This document shows, piece after piece, positions 24,908 to 34,179 of a DNA stretch of 64,000 nt (positions are counted from its first letter, which is position 1; every line of letters starts with the position of its first letter). The stretch covers positions 62,001 to 126,000 of the forward strand of contig NZ_JBOITO010000036.1 of NCBI RefSeq assembly GCF_050717635.1, given 5' to 3'. This DNA comes from Clostridium_AD sp050717635. Lineage in GTDB: Bacteria > Bacillota > Clostridia > Clostridiales > Clostridiaceae. Under the pieces are notes generated by a model. It was given only the letters and a program-made list of their open reading frames with translations. It had not been told where the DNA came from and did no database searches. The translations under genes were made by a program, and so were the position numbers.

Positions 24908-26863
24908 TTACATCAAGTTTTTAATAATTTTACACTCATATGGGCTTAAGATTATACCCCTAAATTTTTTAATTTCCTCTGTATGATTTGTTATGATTAA
25001 ATACGAGACTTCATTTAAGTAACGACTATAAACTTCAAGTCCATCTTCACTCTCAATATGATGAATACTTTTATCTATAACAATTTCTTTTGCTATGTCT
25101 TTTAAAATTTCATTATTCACTCCAGAACCTACATAATAAACTTTGCCTTTTTTATAACTATTAAGGGTTATGCAAGCGTAGTTATTATAGAATTTATCAT
25201 TATAATTATAAAGTGAAATTGCTGATGTTGGGGTGATTAAATCACGCCATACTTCACATTGTCCTATTTTACCTTTATACTTGCCCAAACCTATAATTTC
25301 TACTCCTTGACCATTTTGCAATGACTCAATTTCAGTTATTTCTATACCACAAATTTCTTTTATATTACAAGGGATAGTCTTTTTAAAATTGATGTTATTA
25401 TTTTTATCCTTAATTCCTGCTCTGAAAGAAAATATCACAGTACCGCCCTCACTAGCAAATTTCTCTAATTTGCTTGCAAGCTCTACATCAATTATCTGTA
25501 ATGTTGGAATTATAAGTACTTTATATTCATCAAAACTTCTACTAGTAGGAATAACGTCAATATTAGTATTTATATTATAGAATGGAGTATATAACCTCAT
25601 TAGCTCTTTAGTAAAGTCAAACTCTACACTTTGAGGTTGATGTCTAAAGGACCATATATTATCATAATCATATAACACTGCTATTTCAGATTTTATTTCA
25701 GACTTTAATAGCTCTTCATAAGGCATAATTTCATCAATTGTTGACTTAACTTCATCATATTTTCTACCGTATCTATTATCATGATCTACAATACCGTAAC
25801 AAAACTGCTCTGCACCCCTTGTCATACCTCTCCATCTAAAATAAAGCATATTAGTACACCCATGAGCAAAAGCTTGATAAGACCACATTTTAGCTTGATT
25901 TGGTCTAGGTAGATACCCAATAACAGTATGTCCTTGAGCTCCCATTAGTTCTTCAACTATCCAATAATTCTTATTTAATAAACCTCTATTGAAATCATGC
26001 GTCATAGCAAGTTCGGCTCTTGGAATTGGCTCTTTGAGACCTCCCCATACTGGATAATTATCATAGGATACAAAATCCATATCCCGAACATTCTGCGCGT
26101 GATCAAACCATTTACTAAAAAATCCACCTGATACATTTGTAGTTACCTCTTGATGTTCACCCTTTAAACTTTTTACAAGTGCAGTTTGTTCACTTGCAAA
26201 ACTATTTAGTGAATATGACCTAAATCTAGACCAATCAAGTAGTAAAGATGGATTATGTGTTGTTATAGTTTTAAGTGGTGCAGGAATTTCGTCAAAGTCA
26301 TTATAAGTTTGACCCCAGAAAATTGTACCATAAGTTTCATTTAAATTAGAAATATATTTATACTTTTCTTTAAGAAATTCTTTAAATTTTCTCTGACAGT
26401 GCTCACAATAGCACATGTCACTTCCTTCATGGCCAAGTTCATTGTCTATTTGCCACGCAATTATTGACTCTTCATCCTTGTAATGTTCAATTAGTTTTGA
26501 AACCATTTTTTCACTATATTCTCTATAAATATCTAAATTAAAGCAGTATTGCCTTCTTCCACCAAAGGCTCGAACTTGCAAATTTTCATCCACTGATAAA
26601 ATACTCGGATATTTTTTACAGAGCCATGCCGGAAATGTAGCTGAAGGCGTCCCAAACATTACTTTAATGTTTGCTTTCTTTAATTTTTCAATAACCATAT
26701 CAAAAAATGTAAAATCAAACTTCCCTTCTTCACTCTCCATTAAGTGCCAAGCAAATTCGCCAATTCTCACAATATTAGCGCCCATTTCACTTATTCCTTT
26801 AATATCCTCATCTATCATGTCTGTATCCCAGTGTTCTGGGTAATAATCCACTCCTAAATACAT
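24908..26863 (-). CDS. GH42 beta-galactosidase
   Basis: This 651-residue cytoplasmic enzyme is of glycoside hydrolase family 42. The N-terminal barrel opens LGVDYYPEHWD and contains the acid/base motif AWQIDNELGHEG, the family zinc cluster (CYCEHCQRKF) and the later WIVEEL segment near the nucleophile. It would hydrolyse galactosides taken up by the ABC system of the same operon. It lacks a signal peptide. GalT upstream and LacI downstream support a lactose or galacto-oligosaccharide role; beta-1,3/1,4 preference cannot be read. Confidence 0.92.
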   Translation of the reverse strand: MYLGVDYYPEHWDTDMIDEDIKGISEMGANIVRIGEFAWHLMESEEGKFDFTFFDMVIEKLKKANIKVMFGTPSATFPAWLCKKYPSILSVDENLQVRAFGGRRQYCFNLDIYREYSEKMVSKLIEHYKDEESIIAWQIDNELGHEGSDMCYCEHCQRKFKEFLKEKYKYISNLNETYGTIFWGQTYNDFDEIPAPLKTITTHNPSLLLDWSRFRSYSLNSFASEQTALVKSLKGEHQEVTTNVSGGFFSKWFDHAQNVRDMDFVSYDNYPVWGGLKEPIPRAELAMTHDFNRGLLNKNYWIVEELMGAQGHTVIGYLPRPNQAKMWSYQAFAHGCTNMLYFRWRGMTRGAEQFCYGIVDHDNRYGRKYDEVKSTIDEIMPYEELLKSEIKSEIAVLYDYDNIWSFRHQPQSVEFDFTKELMRLYTPFYNINTNIDVIPTSRSFDEYKVLIIPTLQIIDVELASKLEKFASEGGTVIFSFRAGIKDKNNNINFKKTIPCNIKEICGIEITEIESLQNGQGVEIIGLGKYKGKIGQCEVWRDLITPTSAISLYNYNDKFYNNYACITLNSYKKGKVYYVGSGVNNEILKDIAKEIVIDKSIHHIESEDGLEVYSRYLNEVSYLIITNHTEEIKKFRGIILSPYECKIIKNLM

Positions 26864-26894
26864 AGAAACACCTACCTATTAAATATTCTAAAAT

Positions 26895-28409
26895 TTATAT
26901 TGTCTCAATAAAACTTATAAATGCCTTTTTCCCACTTTCATCTCTTTTGAAAACTCCAGCATGTTCGAGTACTACTGCAAATTTAAGTCCCACTTCTGTT
27001 TTTAAGATATTCATCACATTATTTTCTGTAATATCATCATACTTGTTTAATATCTCTAAATACCAACTCAAATGTTTTGTTAATTCCACTTCCTTATTCA
27101 GTTCATGAACCTTTTCTCTATTAACTAAATAATAAGCTAACTTTTCCAGCTCGATTTTAAGTCTTGGCGGCAACACTGCAAGCCCCATAACTTCTATAAG
27201 CCCTATATTTTCTTTCTTAATATGATGAAGTTCACTATGAGGATGAAATATCCCATCTGGATACTTCTCACTTGTTCTATTATTTCGTAAAACTAAATCT
27301 ATCTCAAAATGCCCATCTCTTTTCCTTGCTATTGGAGTTATAGTATTATGAGGTACATCATCTGTATAAGCTATAATGTCTACTGCCTCATCAGTGTATT
27401 TTTTCCATTTATTTAAAATTACATCGGAAAGGTCTGATAATCTAGCGCTATTATCTCCTCTTAATCTTATAACGGACATAGGCCATTTTACAATTCCCAC
27501 ATCTTCATTTTCATATCCATAAATTTGAAAAGTCTTTTCAAAAGGAGCCTTTGCCATAGCAAATTCATAATTTCCACCTTGAAAATGTTCATGAGATAAT
27601 ATAGAACCCCCAACTATTGGTAGATCTGCATTTGAACCAATAAAATAGTGAGGAAATTTATCCACAAATTCCAAAACTCTGTCAAAGGTTTCTTTTGATA
27701 TTTTCATAGGCACATGCTCGCCTTTAAAAATTATACTATGTTCATTATAATAAACATACGGTGAATATTGAAGGAACCACGCTTCACCCCTTAAACTAAG
27801 TGGTATTATTCTATGGCTTTGCCTTGCAGGATAATTAACTCTTCCATAATATCCTTCATTTTCTTTGCATAATAAACATTTAGGATAAGAACTAGCTACT
27901 ATATTTTTAGCTGCCGCAATAGCCTTTGGATCCTTTTCAGGTTTTGATAAATTTATAGTTATGTCTATATCACCATACTGAGTTTCTGCTTTCCAAACTT
28001 GATTTTTAGAAACTCTATCCATCCTGATATAATTTGAACTTTTACTAAGCTCATAATAGTACTCTGTTGCCTTTTGTGGATTTTCTGCGTATAGCTCTTC
28101 AAATTTGTTTATAATATCTGATGGCCTAGGCATAATACAATTCATAATTTCTGTATCTAGTAAATCACGATAAACCGATGAATTATTTTCTAATACGCCT
28201 TTTTTAAATGCCCAATTAAGAATATTATCTAATATGCTACTAGGTGAATCTAAGTTTTCTTCTTCTATAATAGACTGAGTGTAGTCATCTAATTTTAAGA
28301 CTCTTAATATTAAATTTCTAGAATAAGTAGTATCATAGTCTTCAATCATTTCTTTTTTAACTCCATATTGAATAAGTCTGTCTATTTCATGGTAAATATT
28401 AATATTCAT
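26895..28409 (-). CDS. galT: UDP-glucose-hexose-1-phosphate uridylyltransferase
   Basis: The 504-residue protein is the Firmicute class of GalT (about 490-510 residues), with the nucleotidyl-transfer motif SHEHFQGGNYEF. It converts galactose-1-phosphate and UDP-glucose to glucose-1-phosphate and UDP-galactose in the Leloir pathway. It stands between the permease genes and the beta-galactosidase gene. galK and galE are not in the window and must be elsewhere. Confidence 0.93.
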   Translation of the reverse strand: MNINIYHEIDRLIQYGVKKEMIEDYDTTYSRNLILRVLKLDDYTQSIIEEENLDSPSSILDNILNWAFKKGVLENNSSVYRDLLDTEIMNCIMPRPSDIINKFEELYAENPQKATEYYYELSKSSNYIRMDRVSKNQVWKAETQYGDIDITINLSKPEKDPKAIAAAKNIVASSYPKCLLCKENEGYYGRVNYPARQSHRIIPLSLRGEAWFLQYSPYVYYNEHSIIFKGEHVPMKISKETFDRVLEFVDKFPHYFIGSNADLPIVGGSILSHEHFQGGNYEFAMAKAPFEKTFQIYGYENEDVGIVKWPMSVIRLRGDNSARLSDLSDVILNKWKKYTDEAVDIIAYTDDVPHNTITPIARKRDGHFEIDLVLRNNRTSEKYPDGIFHPHSELHHIKKENIGLIEVMGLAVLPPRLKIELEKLAYYLVNREKVHELNKEVELTKHLSWYLEILNKYDDITENNVMNILKTEVGLKFAVVLEHAGVFKRDESGKKAFISFIETI

Positions 28410-28520
28410 ATTATCGCCTCTTAGCTTTCAAATTCATTTACATTATTTTGTATGTTCACTGCAAATGTAGTTACGTCATTAATATTAACATACTTAGATA
28501 TCCGTCTCAATTATTTGTTA

Positions 28521-29342
28521 CTATTTTGCAGAGCCTACCATTCCTTCAACAAAGTGTTTTTGCATTGTCATAAATAATAGAACCATTGGAAGTGTAGCAA
28601 TTACAATGGCTAACATAAGAATGCCATAATCAACAAAATATGCTGAGGATAATGAAGATATAACTAAAGTCATAGTCTTCTGTTTATCAGTTTGCAAAAC
28701 AATTAATGGCCACAAGAAGTTGTTCCATTGTAATGTAAATGCAAAAATAGAAGCAGATGCAAAGGTCGATTTCATAGAAGGCACAACAACTCTTAAGAAA
28801 ATTGATATTTCTCCAGCCCCATCAATTCTAGCTGCTTCAATAATTTCATTGGGGAAAAATTTAAAACTTTGTCTAAAATAAAATATTAAAAACACTTGGC
28901 CCACATAAGGCAAAATAATAGCCCAATGGTTATTTACCAAATTAAAAGATACAACCATTTTAAATAATGGAATCATTAGTGCTCCAAAAGGAATCATCAT
29001 TGAAAATATGAATATAGCATACACTTTTTCCTTCCCTTTAGACTTGAATTTCTCAAAACCATAGGCTGCAATTGAACATACCGATAAGGCTAAAACAGTA
29101 TATATGATTGTTACCTTAACTGTATTCATAAATGGTACTCCTATATCAGTAATTTTAATTAACCTATTGTAATTATTAAAAAGTTCAGACCCAAAAGTCA
29201 TTTTCCCCTTTGTTATATCTACTGTTTTATTTGTAGCAGAAACCATCATCCAATAAAATGGGAATAGAGAGAAGAATGCTGCTATTGAAAGAAATCCGTA
29301 TTTAGGTAATCCTTTTAACCCTTTTTTGAATTTATTTATCAT
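28521..29342 (-). CDS. Sugar ABC transporter permease, MalG type
   Basis: The 273-residue protein has six membrane segments and the inner-membrane permease loop EAARIDGAGEISIFLRVVVP that docks on the ATPase. It pairs with the permease gene it overlaps by four bases. Together with the binding lipoprotein it should import a galactoside. No ATPase gene is in the operon, as is usual for CUT1 systems that share an MsiK-type ATPase. Confidence 0.9.
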   Translation of the reverse strand: MINKFKKGLKGLPKYGFLSIAAFFSLFPFYWMMVSATNKTVDITKGKMTFGSELFNNYNRLIKITDIGVPFMNTVKVTIIYTVLALSVCSIAAYGFEKFKSKGKEKVYAIFIFSMMIPFGALMIPLFKMVVSFNLVNNHWAIILPYVGQVFLIFYFRQSFKFFPNEIIEAARIDGAGEISIFLRVVVPSMKSTFASASIFAFTLQWNNFLWPLIVLQTDKQKTMTLVISSLSSAYFVDYGILMLAIVIATLPMVLLFMTMQKHFVEGMVGSAK

Positions 29343-30232
29343 GCGTCATCACCTGCCAATTTAATTTGGATTAAAGCTAGTATTGCTACTATGAAAACAA
29401 CAACATAAGATAGAGTTGCCGCATAACCAAAATTTGGAGCATATACAAATGATTGATTATAAATATATTGAGTAATACTAAGTGTTGCATTCCCTGGTCC
29501 ACCAGCAGTTAAATTCATAGGTTCATCAAATATTTGAAGTGTACCTATTGTGGACATAATAGTTGTAAATAAAATAATGGGTTTTAACTGAGGTATTGTA
29601 ATATAAAAAAACTTTTCAAGTCCATTTGCACCATCAATTTCAGCTGCCTCATAAGTTTCAGATGGCACATTTTGAAGCGCAGCCAAATAGAAAATCATAT
29701 TATAACCCGTCCAACGCCATAGTAGTGCTAGGATAATAACTATTTTTGCAAGGGTTGGATCACTTAACCACTGTATTGGAACATTAATTATTTTAAGTGA
29801 TGTAAGCGCGTAATTGATGATACCATTAGGTGCAAATAGCATTTTAAATAATACAGAATATGCAACCAAAGAGGTAACACAAGGTAAAAAAATTGCAGTT
29901 CTAAAAAAGGTTTTAAACCTTAGTTTTTTAGAATTAAGTAAGGTTGCTAAAAACATAGCTAAGGTAAGCATAATAGGAACTTGTACAATTAAATAAATAA
30001 AAGTATTCCCCAGTGCCTTTCTAAATAGCACATCCTTAAACATTCTTTTATAATTATCCAGTCCAGCAAATTTTTGAACTAACCCTTTAACCGACTGAAA
30101 GGAAAGAAAAAAAGAGTTGAGAACAGGGTACAAAATAAAAATCAAAAATATAACTACAGCTACTGAAATAAATAACCAGCCAATTGCGCTCATTTTACGT
30201 TGGGCTTTACTTAAGGATTTTTTATTTTTCAT
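29339..30232 (-). CDS. Sugar ABC transporter permease, MalF type
   Basis: The 297-residue membrane protein has the EAA loop YEAAEIDGANGLEKFFYITIP. It is translationally coupled (ATGA) to the second permease. A perfect 38-base palindrome separates it from the upstream binding-protein gene. Confidence 0.9.
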   Translation of the reverse strand: MKNKKSLSKAQRKMSAIGWLFISVAVVIFLIFILYPVLNSFFLSFQSVKGLVQKFAGLDNYKRMFKDVLFRKALGNTFIYLIVQVPIMLTLAMFLATLLNSKKLRFKTFFRTAIFLPCVTSLVAYSVLFKMLFAPNGIINYALTSLKIINVPIQWLSDPTLAKIVIILALLWRWTGYNMIFYLAALQNVPSETYEAAEIDGANGLEKFFYITIPQLKPIILFTTIMSTIGTLQIFDEPMNLTAGGPGNATLSITQYIYNQSFVYAPNFGYAATLSYVVVFIVAILALIQIKLAGDDA

Positions 30233-30250
30233 GGATTAACCTCCTACTTT

Positions 30251-30288
30251 ACAATAAAGGAATGGTATTAATACCATTCCTTTATTGT
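30251..30288 (-). promoter_or_regulatory. Perfect intercistronic palindrome
   Basis: Nineteen-base arms (ACAATAAAGGAATGGTATT and its complement) abut with no loop. It lies between the binding-protein and permease genes and probably stabilises or partly terminates the first transcript, raising binding-protein yield. Confidence 0.8.
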
Positions 30289-30308
30289 GGTTGTAAATAT
30301 TATTATTA

Positions 30309-31607
30309 TTATTGAATTTGGCTCTTAAGTTGATCTTCAGCTGTTTTAAGCCCCTGTTCAACTGTAATTTTCCCATCAAGAATATCTTTCATTTGAGCCA
30401 TAATAGCTTGATCTCCTTCTACTGAATAGGAGCCATATGAAACACCAGGAATTTTTTTCATCCAACCTGAGAAATCTTCAAATATTTTTTGTCCACCAAA
30501 GAATGGATCCTCTGCTGAGTAAGCAGCCCCAGTTTGTGAAGGTATATATGTTCCTACTGCGCCTTTATCTACAAGGATTTTCTGATAGAAGTCATTATTT
30601 CCACCATACACTGTCTTTAAGAAATCAATAGCAACATCTTTATTTTTGGAATCATTTAAAACATACCAACTTGAACCACCAAGATTTGTTGCATTTACTG
30701 AATTAGATGTTGAAAGTCTTGGAAATGCTGCCACTCCCCACTTGCCAGATTGATCTGTTGCTGCTTTAATTGAACCAATGATCCAAACACCAGTATTAAC
30801 TGTTGCTACGTCACCTTTATTCATTGAAGCAACCCAATCTCCCCAACCAACTGTATTTTTTACTATACCTGATTCTTGTATTTCCTTATATTTAGTTACA
30901 GCCTCTACAAGTGCCTTATTATTAGCTATTGTCACATTGCCATCTATATCAAAATACCATTGTCCACAAGATTGAATCATTTCTCTTAATATTGCTGCGT
31001 CATTATATACATCCATACTTATCATAGCTTTTCCAGTTTTTGATTTAACATCTTGTCCAATTTTAATAAATTGATCCCAAGTAATATCTTTCATATCTTC
31101 TGGTTTATATCCAGCTTCTGCAAGTATATCTGTTCTAAAGAACATTCCTGATACACCTGAATCAAATGGAACAGCGTAAATTTTATCTTCAACTGTGACA
31201 GCATCAACTTTATATTGTGCAAAATCACTATGAGGAATTTTTCCCGTTAAATCTGCAAATTTTCCTGGATAAGAAGTTAAATACTTCTGTGCATTATAAT
31301 CCTCAACCAAAGTTATATCTGGTAGCGTATCTGCACCAGCTACAAGGCCTGTCTGCAATTTTGTTTCTACATCTAATTTGGCATAGTCTACAACCTTAAT
31401 AGTAACATCCTTATGGTCTGCAGAATACACTTTTGCTGCTTCCTCCATTATAGGAATATTAAAATTCTTGTCCCAAGCCCAAACAGTAATTACTTTTGGA
31501 GAAGTGTCATCTTTAGTTGTTTCTTTTTTTTCTGAATTAGCCGCGTTCCCACATCCTGAAAGCACCATTGATGTTACTAAAATTAATGATAAGATCTTCT
31601 TTTTCAT
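30309..31607 (-). CDS. Sugar-binding lipoprotein of the galactoside ABC system
   Basis: The 432-residue protein starts with a lipoprotein signal peptide (lipobox LSGC, Cys19) and is a CUT1-type extracellular solute-binding protein (ITVWAWDKNFN, later DITWDQFIKIGQDVK). It captures sugar outside the membrane and delivers it to the two permeases. It is the promoter-proximal gene of the operon and has a strong AGGAGG site. Confidence 0.92.
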   Translation of the reverse strand: MKKKILSLILVTSMVLSGCGNAANSEKKETTKDDTSPKVITVWAWDKNFNIPIMEEAAKVYSADHKDVTIKVVDYAKLDVETKLQTGLVAGADTLPDITLVEDYNAQKYLTSYPGKFADLTGKIPHSDFAQYKVDAVTVEDKIYAVPFDSGVSGMFFRTDILAEAGYKPEDMKDITWDQFIKIGQDVKSKTGKAMISMDVYNDAAILREMIQSCGQWYFDIDGNVTIANNKALVEAVTKYKEIQESGIVKNTVGWGDWVASMNKGDVATVNTGVWIIGSIKAATDQSGKWGVAAFPRLSTSNSVNATNLGGSSWYVLNDSKNKDVAIDFLKTVYGGNNDFYQKILVDKGAVGTYIPSQTGAAYSAEDPFFGGQKIFEDFSGWMKKIPGVSYGSYSVEGDQAIMAQMKDILDGKITVEQGLKTAEDQLKSQIQ

Positions 31608-31629
31608 AAAAGCCCTCCTAAAGTTATTT

Positions 31630-31680
31630 ATTTAATCGTTTTCATAATTTTATTTTAATCCATTTTTAGTAAAGAGTCAA
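31630..31680 (-). promoter_or_regulatory. Promoter and cre-like site of the galactoside operon
   Basis: TTGACT (31680-31675) and TAAAAT (31657-31652) are 17 bases apart. Just downstream, ATGAAAACGATTAAAT (31645-31630) matches 14 of 15 positions of the CcpA cre consensus, as I recall it, and could also be a LacI-type operator. AGTAAA/TTTACT repeats further upstream (about 31690-31705) are other candidates. Confidence 0.6.
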
Positions 31681-31745
31681 CATATTTTTATTTTTTTTTA
31701 GTAAAAGTTTACTTAATGAAATTTTACTTCATCACATTTTTAAAA

Positions 31746-31774
31746 TTGTATTTTTCGACATAATATGATATAAT
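31746..31774 (+). promoter_or_regulatory. Promoter of the sodium/alanine symporter gene
   Basis: TTGTAT and TATAAT are separated by 17 bases. An ATG at 31773 falls inside the -10 box, which excludes it as the start codon. Confidence 0.7.
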
Positions 31775-31814
31775 GTCAACTATACTTATTTTGCAATACA
31801 CAAGGAGGATTTTT

Positions 31815-33299
31815 TTGGAAATTATTATAAACACTATAAGTAACCTTATTTGGAGTAAAGCACTAATTTATTTATGTTTAGGTACAGGTATTTATTTTTC
31901 TGTTAGAACTCGATTACTTCAGGTAAGACATATTAAACATATGGTACGTTACCTCTTTGTAGGTGGAGACTCTAAACGAGGAGTATCTTCATTTCAAGCT
32001 TTTGCAATGTCTGTGGCAGGCAGGGTCGGTACTGGTAATATAGCCGGTGTTGCAACTGCAATTGCTATGGGTGGACCTGGTGCAATATTTTGGATGTGGG
32101 CTATAGCCTTTCTGGGTGCAGGATCATCATTTATAGAATGTACTCTTGGACAAGTTTATAAAGAAGAAGTTGACGGCGAATATCGCGGTGGACCCGCTTA
32201 TTACATTGAAAAAGCTATGGGCAAGAAATGGTATGCAATTATATTTGCAAGCGTAACTGTAATTGGTATGGGAATTTTCGCACCTGGCGTTCAATCAAAT
32301 AGTATTGCAGCTGCAATGAAGAATGCATTTCACATTACTCCAGCTATAACAGGTAGCGTAGTGGTGGTTATACTGGCTTTAATTATATTCGGCGGTACTA
32401 AACGACTTGGAAAAGTTGCTGAAATTGTAGTCCCTTTTATGGCAATACTATATATTATAGCTTCTTTAATAGTGCTTGCATTAAATATAACTGAGATTCC
32501 TAAAATGTTTAGTTTAATAATTAAAAGTGCCTTTGGTCTTCAGCCAGCCTTTGCAGGTATCGTTGGGGTTTCTATTCAATGGGGTGTTAAGAGAGGGATT
32601 TATACTAATGAAGCTGGACAAGGAACAGGTCCACAAGCATCTGCTGCTGCTGAAGTAACCCACCCTGCTGTCCAGGGCTTAGTACAAGCATTTGCAGTTT
32701 ACGTAGATACGCTATTTGTATGTTCTGCAACTGCATTTATGATTTTAGCAACAGGCAAATTCAATGTTGTGAACCCAGTAGGTGGTTTTATAGTAGAAAA
32801 TATACCTAAAGTTAAGATTGGGCCTGTTTATACTCAATTAGCAATGGGAACTGTATTCGGAAAATTAGGTGCACCTTTCATTTCAATTGCATTATTTTTC
32901 TTTGCAGTAACTACGTTAATGGCCTATTACTATATATCAGAAACAAACCTTACTTATTTGTTTAAAGATAGTAAATATAACAAGTTCATGATTAACGTAC
33001 TTAGAGTTGCTATTCTTATATCAACTTTTTATGGTTCAATAAAAACTGCTAAAACAGCTTGGGCACTTGGTGACATTGCTGTGGGAACCATGGCATGGTT
33101 AAACGTTATTGCTATATTAATATTAGGTAATATTGGTATTAAGGTTTTGAAAGACTATGAAAGTCAAATTAAAATGGGAAGAGATGTTGACACATTTACA
33201 TTTGATCCTCTTAAATTAGGAATTAAGAATGCAGATACGTGGTATAAAATTAGAGAAAGAAGAAGGAAGAAAGCAAGGAACAAAATTTATAGAATGTAA
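31815..33299 (+). CDS. AGCS-family sodium:alanine/glycine symporter
   Basis: This protein of about 494 residues has ten or more membrane helices and the family signatures GTGNIAGVATAIAMGGPGAIFWMW and GIYTNEAGQGTGP. AGCS carriers import alanine or glycine with sodium. A TTG at 31815 is chosen because AAGGAGG lies six bases before it and the in-frame ATG upstream lies in the promoter. The polysaccharide deacetylase-like gene follows 21 bases later and may be cotranscribed. Confidence 0.9.
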   Translation: MEIIINTISNLIWSKALIYLCLGTGIYFSVRTRLLQVRHIKHMVRYLFVGGDSKRGVSSFQAFAMSVAGRVGTGNIAGVATAIAMGGPGAIFWMWAIAFLGAGSSFIECTLGQVYKEEVDGEYRGGPAYYIEKAMGKKWYAIIFASVTVIGMGIFAPGVQSNSIAAAMKNAFHITPAITGSVVVVILALIIFGGTKRLGKVAEIVVPFMAILYIIASLIVLALNITEIPKMFSLIIKSAFGLQPAFAGIVGVSIQWGVKRGIYTNEAGQGTGPQASAAAEVTHPAVQGLVQAFAVYVDTLFVCSATAFMILATGKFNVVNPVGGFIVENIPKVKIGPVYTQLAMGTVFGKLGAPFISIALFFFAVTTLMAYYYISETNLTYLFKDSKYNKFMINVLRVAILISTFYGSIKTAKTAWALGDIAVGTMAWLNVIAILILGNIGIKVLKDYESQIKMGRDVDTFTFDPLKLGIKNADTWYKIRERRRKKARNKIYRM

Positions 33300-33320
33300 A
33301 ATACTTTTAGGAGGTAATGC

Positions 33321-34088
33321 TTGCATATGGAATATTTTATAGATAAATATATGAAAAAACATAAGTTCATTCTGACTATAGATTGTGAAGGTTATAATTT
33401 TGATAAAAACTTAAAAAACAATGTATTAAACTTAGAAAAACTATTAAAACTAAATTCAGATAATAATATATTTACCCTTTTATTTATAACCCCTTACTTT
33501 GCAGAAATGATGAGAAGCCTCAATCTAATAGAGAAAATAAAGAATAATTATAAAGTTATATTTGGTCTTCATATTCATCCGAATAATTTGCCAGAACATA
33601 TAGAAAAGCACTGTCCATTTATAAAAAGTGATGAGGATTTAATATCCACCTATTCTTATGATGAGCAAAAGCTTATAATAAAGCATTGTTACGATTATAT
33701 TTCAAACTTAGGAATTGAGCCTATTTCAGCCTTTCGTGGAGGATATTTTTCAATAGATGATAATACCGAAAAGATTTTATCCGAGATAACCCCCATAACA
33801 TATGAGTCTCACAATATTTACAGACCTGAGTATAAGGTAACAAAAAATATATTAACCCCACTACGAGTTTACGCACAAAATGAAAATGAAGAACTAAGAC
33901 TAGAGTACTTTAATATCGAGAAACTTTCAGAAATGTTAAAGAGTGGAATTTCAGAAAATAAAAAACTATTTGGAATAACTCATAGTTACTTATTAGATCC
34001 AAATGATTTCCATTATAAGAGAGACAACATACAACTAAATATTCATGAAAGAATGGAGATTTTAATAGATATTATTAACAAAAACTAA
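33321..34088 (+). CDS. Polysaccharide deacetylase-like protein
   Basis: The 255-residue protein has NodB-type motifs: LTIDCEGYN at the first strand, LHIHP for the metal site and AFRGGYFSID. It lacks a signal peptide or membrane helix, so it acts inside the cell or is not a wall enzyme; WalW-like cytoplasmic members exist. GGAGG serves a TTG at 33321 (six bases) or ATG at 33327 (twelve). Its substrate is unknown. Confidence 0.7.
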   Translation: MHMEYFIDKYMKKHKFILTIDCEGYNFDKNLKNNVLNLEKLLKLNSDNNIFTLLFITPYFAEMMRSLNLIEKIKNNYKVIFGLHIHPNNLPEHIEKHCPFIKSDEDLISTYSYDEQKLIIKHCYDYISNLGIEPISAFRGGYFSIDDNTEKILSEITPITYESHNIYRPEYKVTKNILTPLRVYAQNENEELRLEYFNIEKLSEMLKSGISENKKLFGITHSYLLDPNDFHYKRDNIQLNIHERMEILIDIINKN

Positions 34089-34106
34089 TAAGTTTTTCTA
34101 TTCTAA

Positions 34107-34152
34107 AAGGGCTGTATCAAAATGATTTACTAATCATTTTGATACAGCCCTT
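34107..34152. terminator. Bidirectional terminator
   Basis: Twenty-one-base arms (AAGGGCTGTATCAAAATGATT and complement) with a four-base loop lie between convergent genes. Confidence 0.88.
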
Positions 34153-34179
34153 AAAAACATAATATTTTTTTAAACTAAA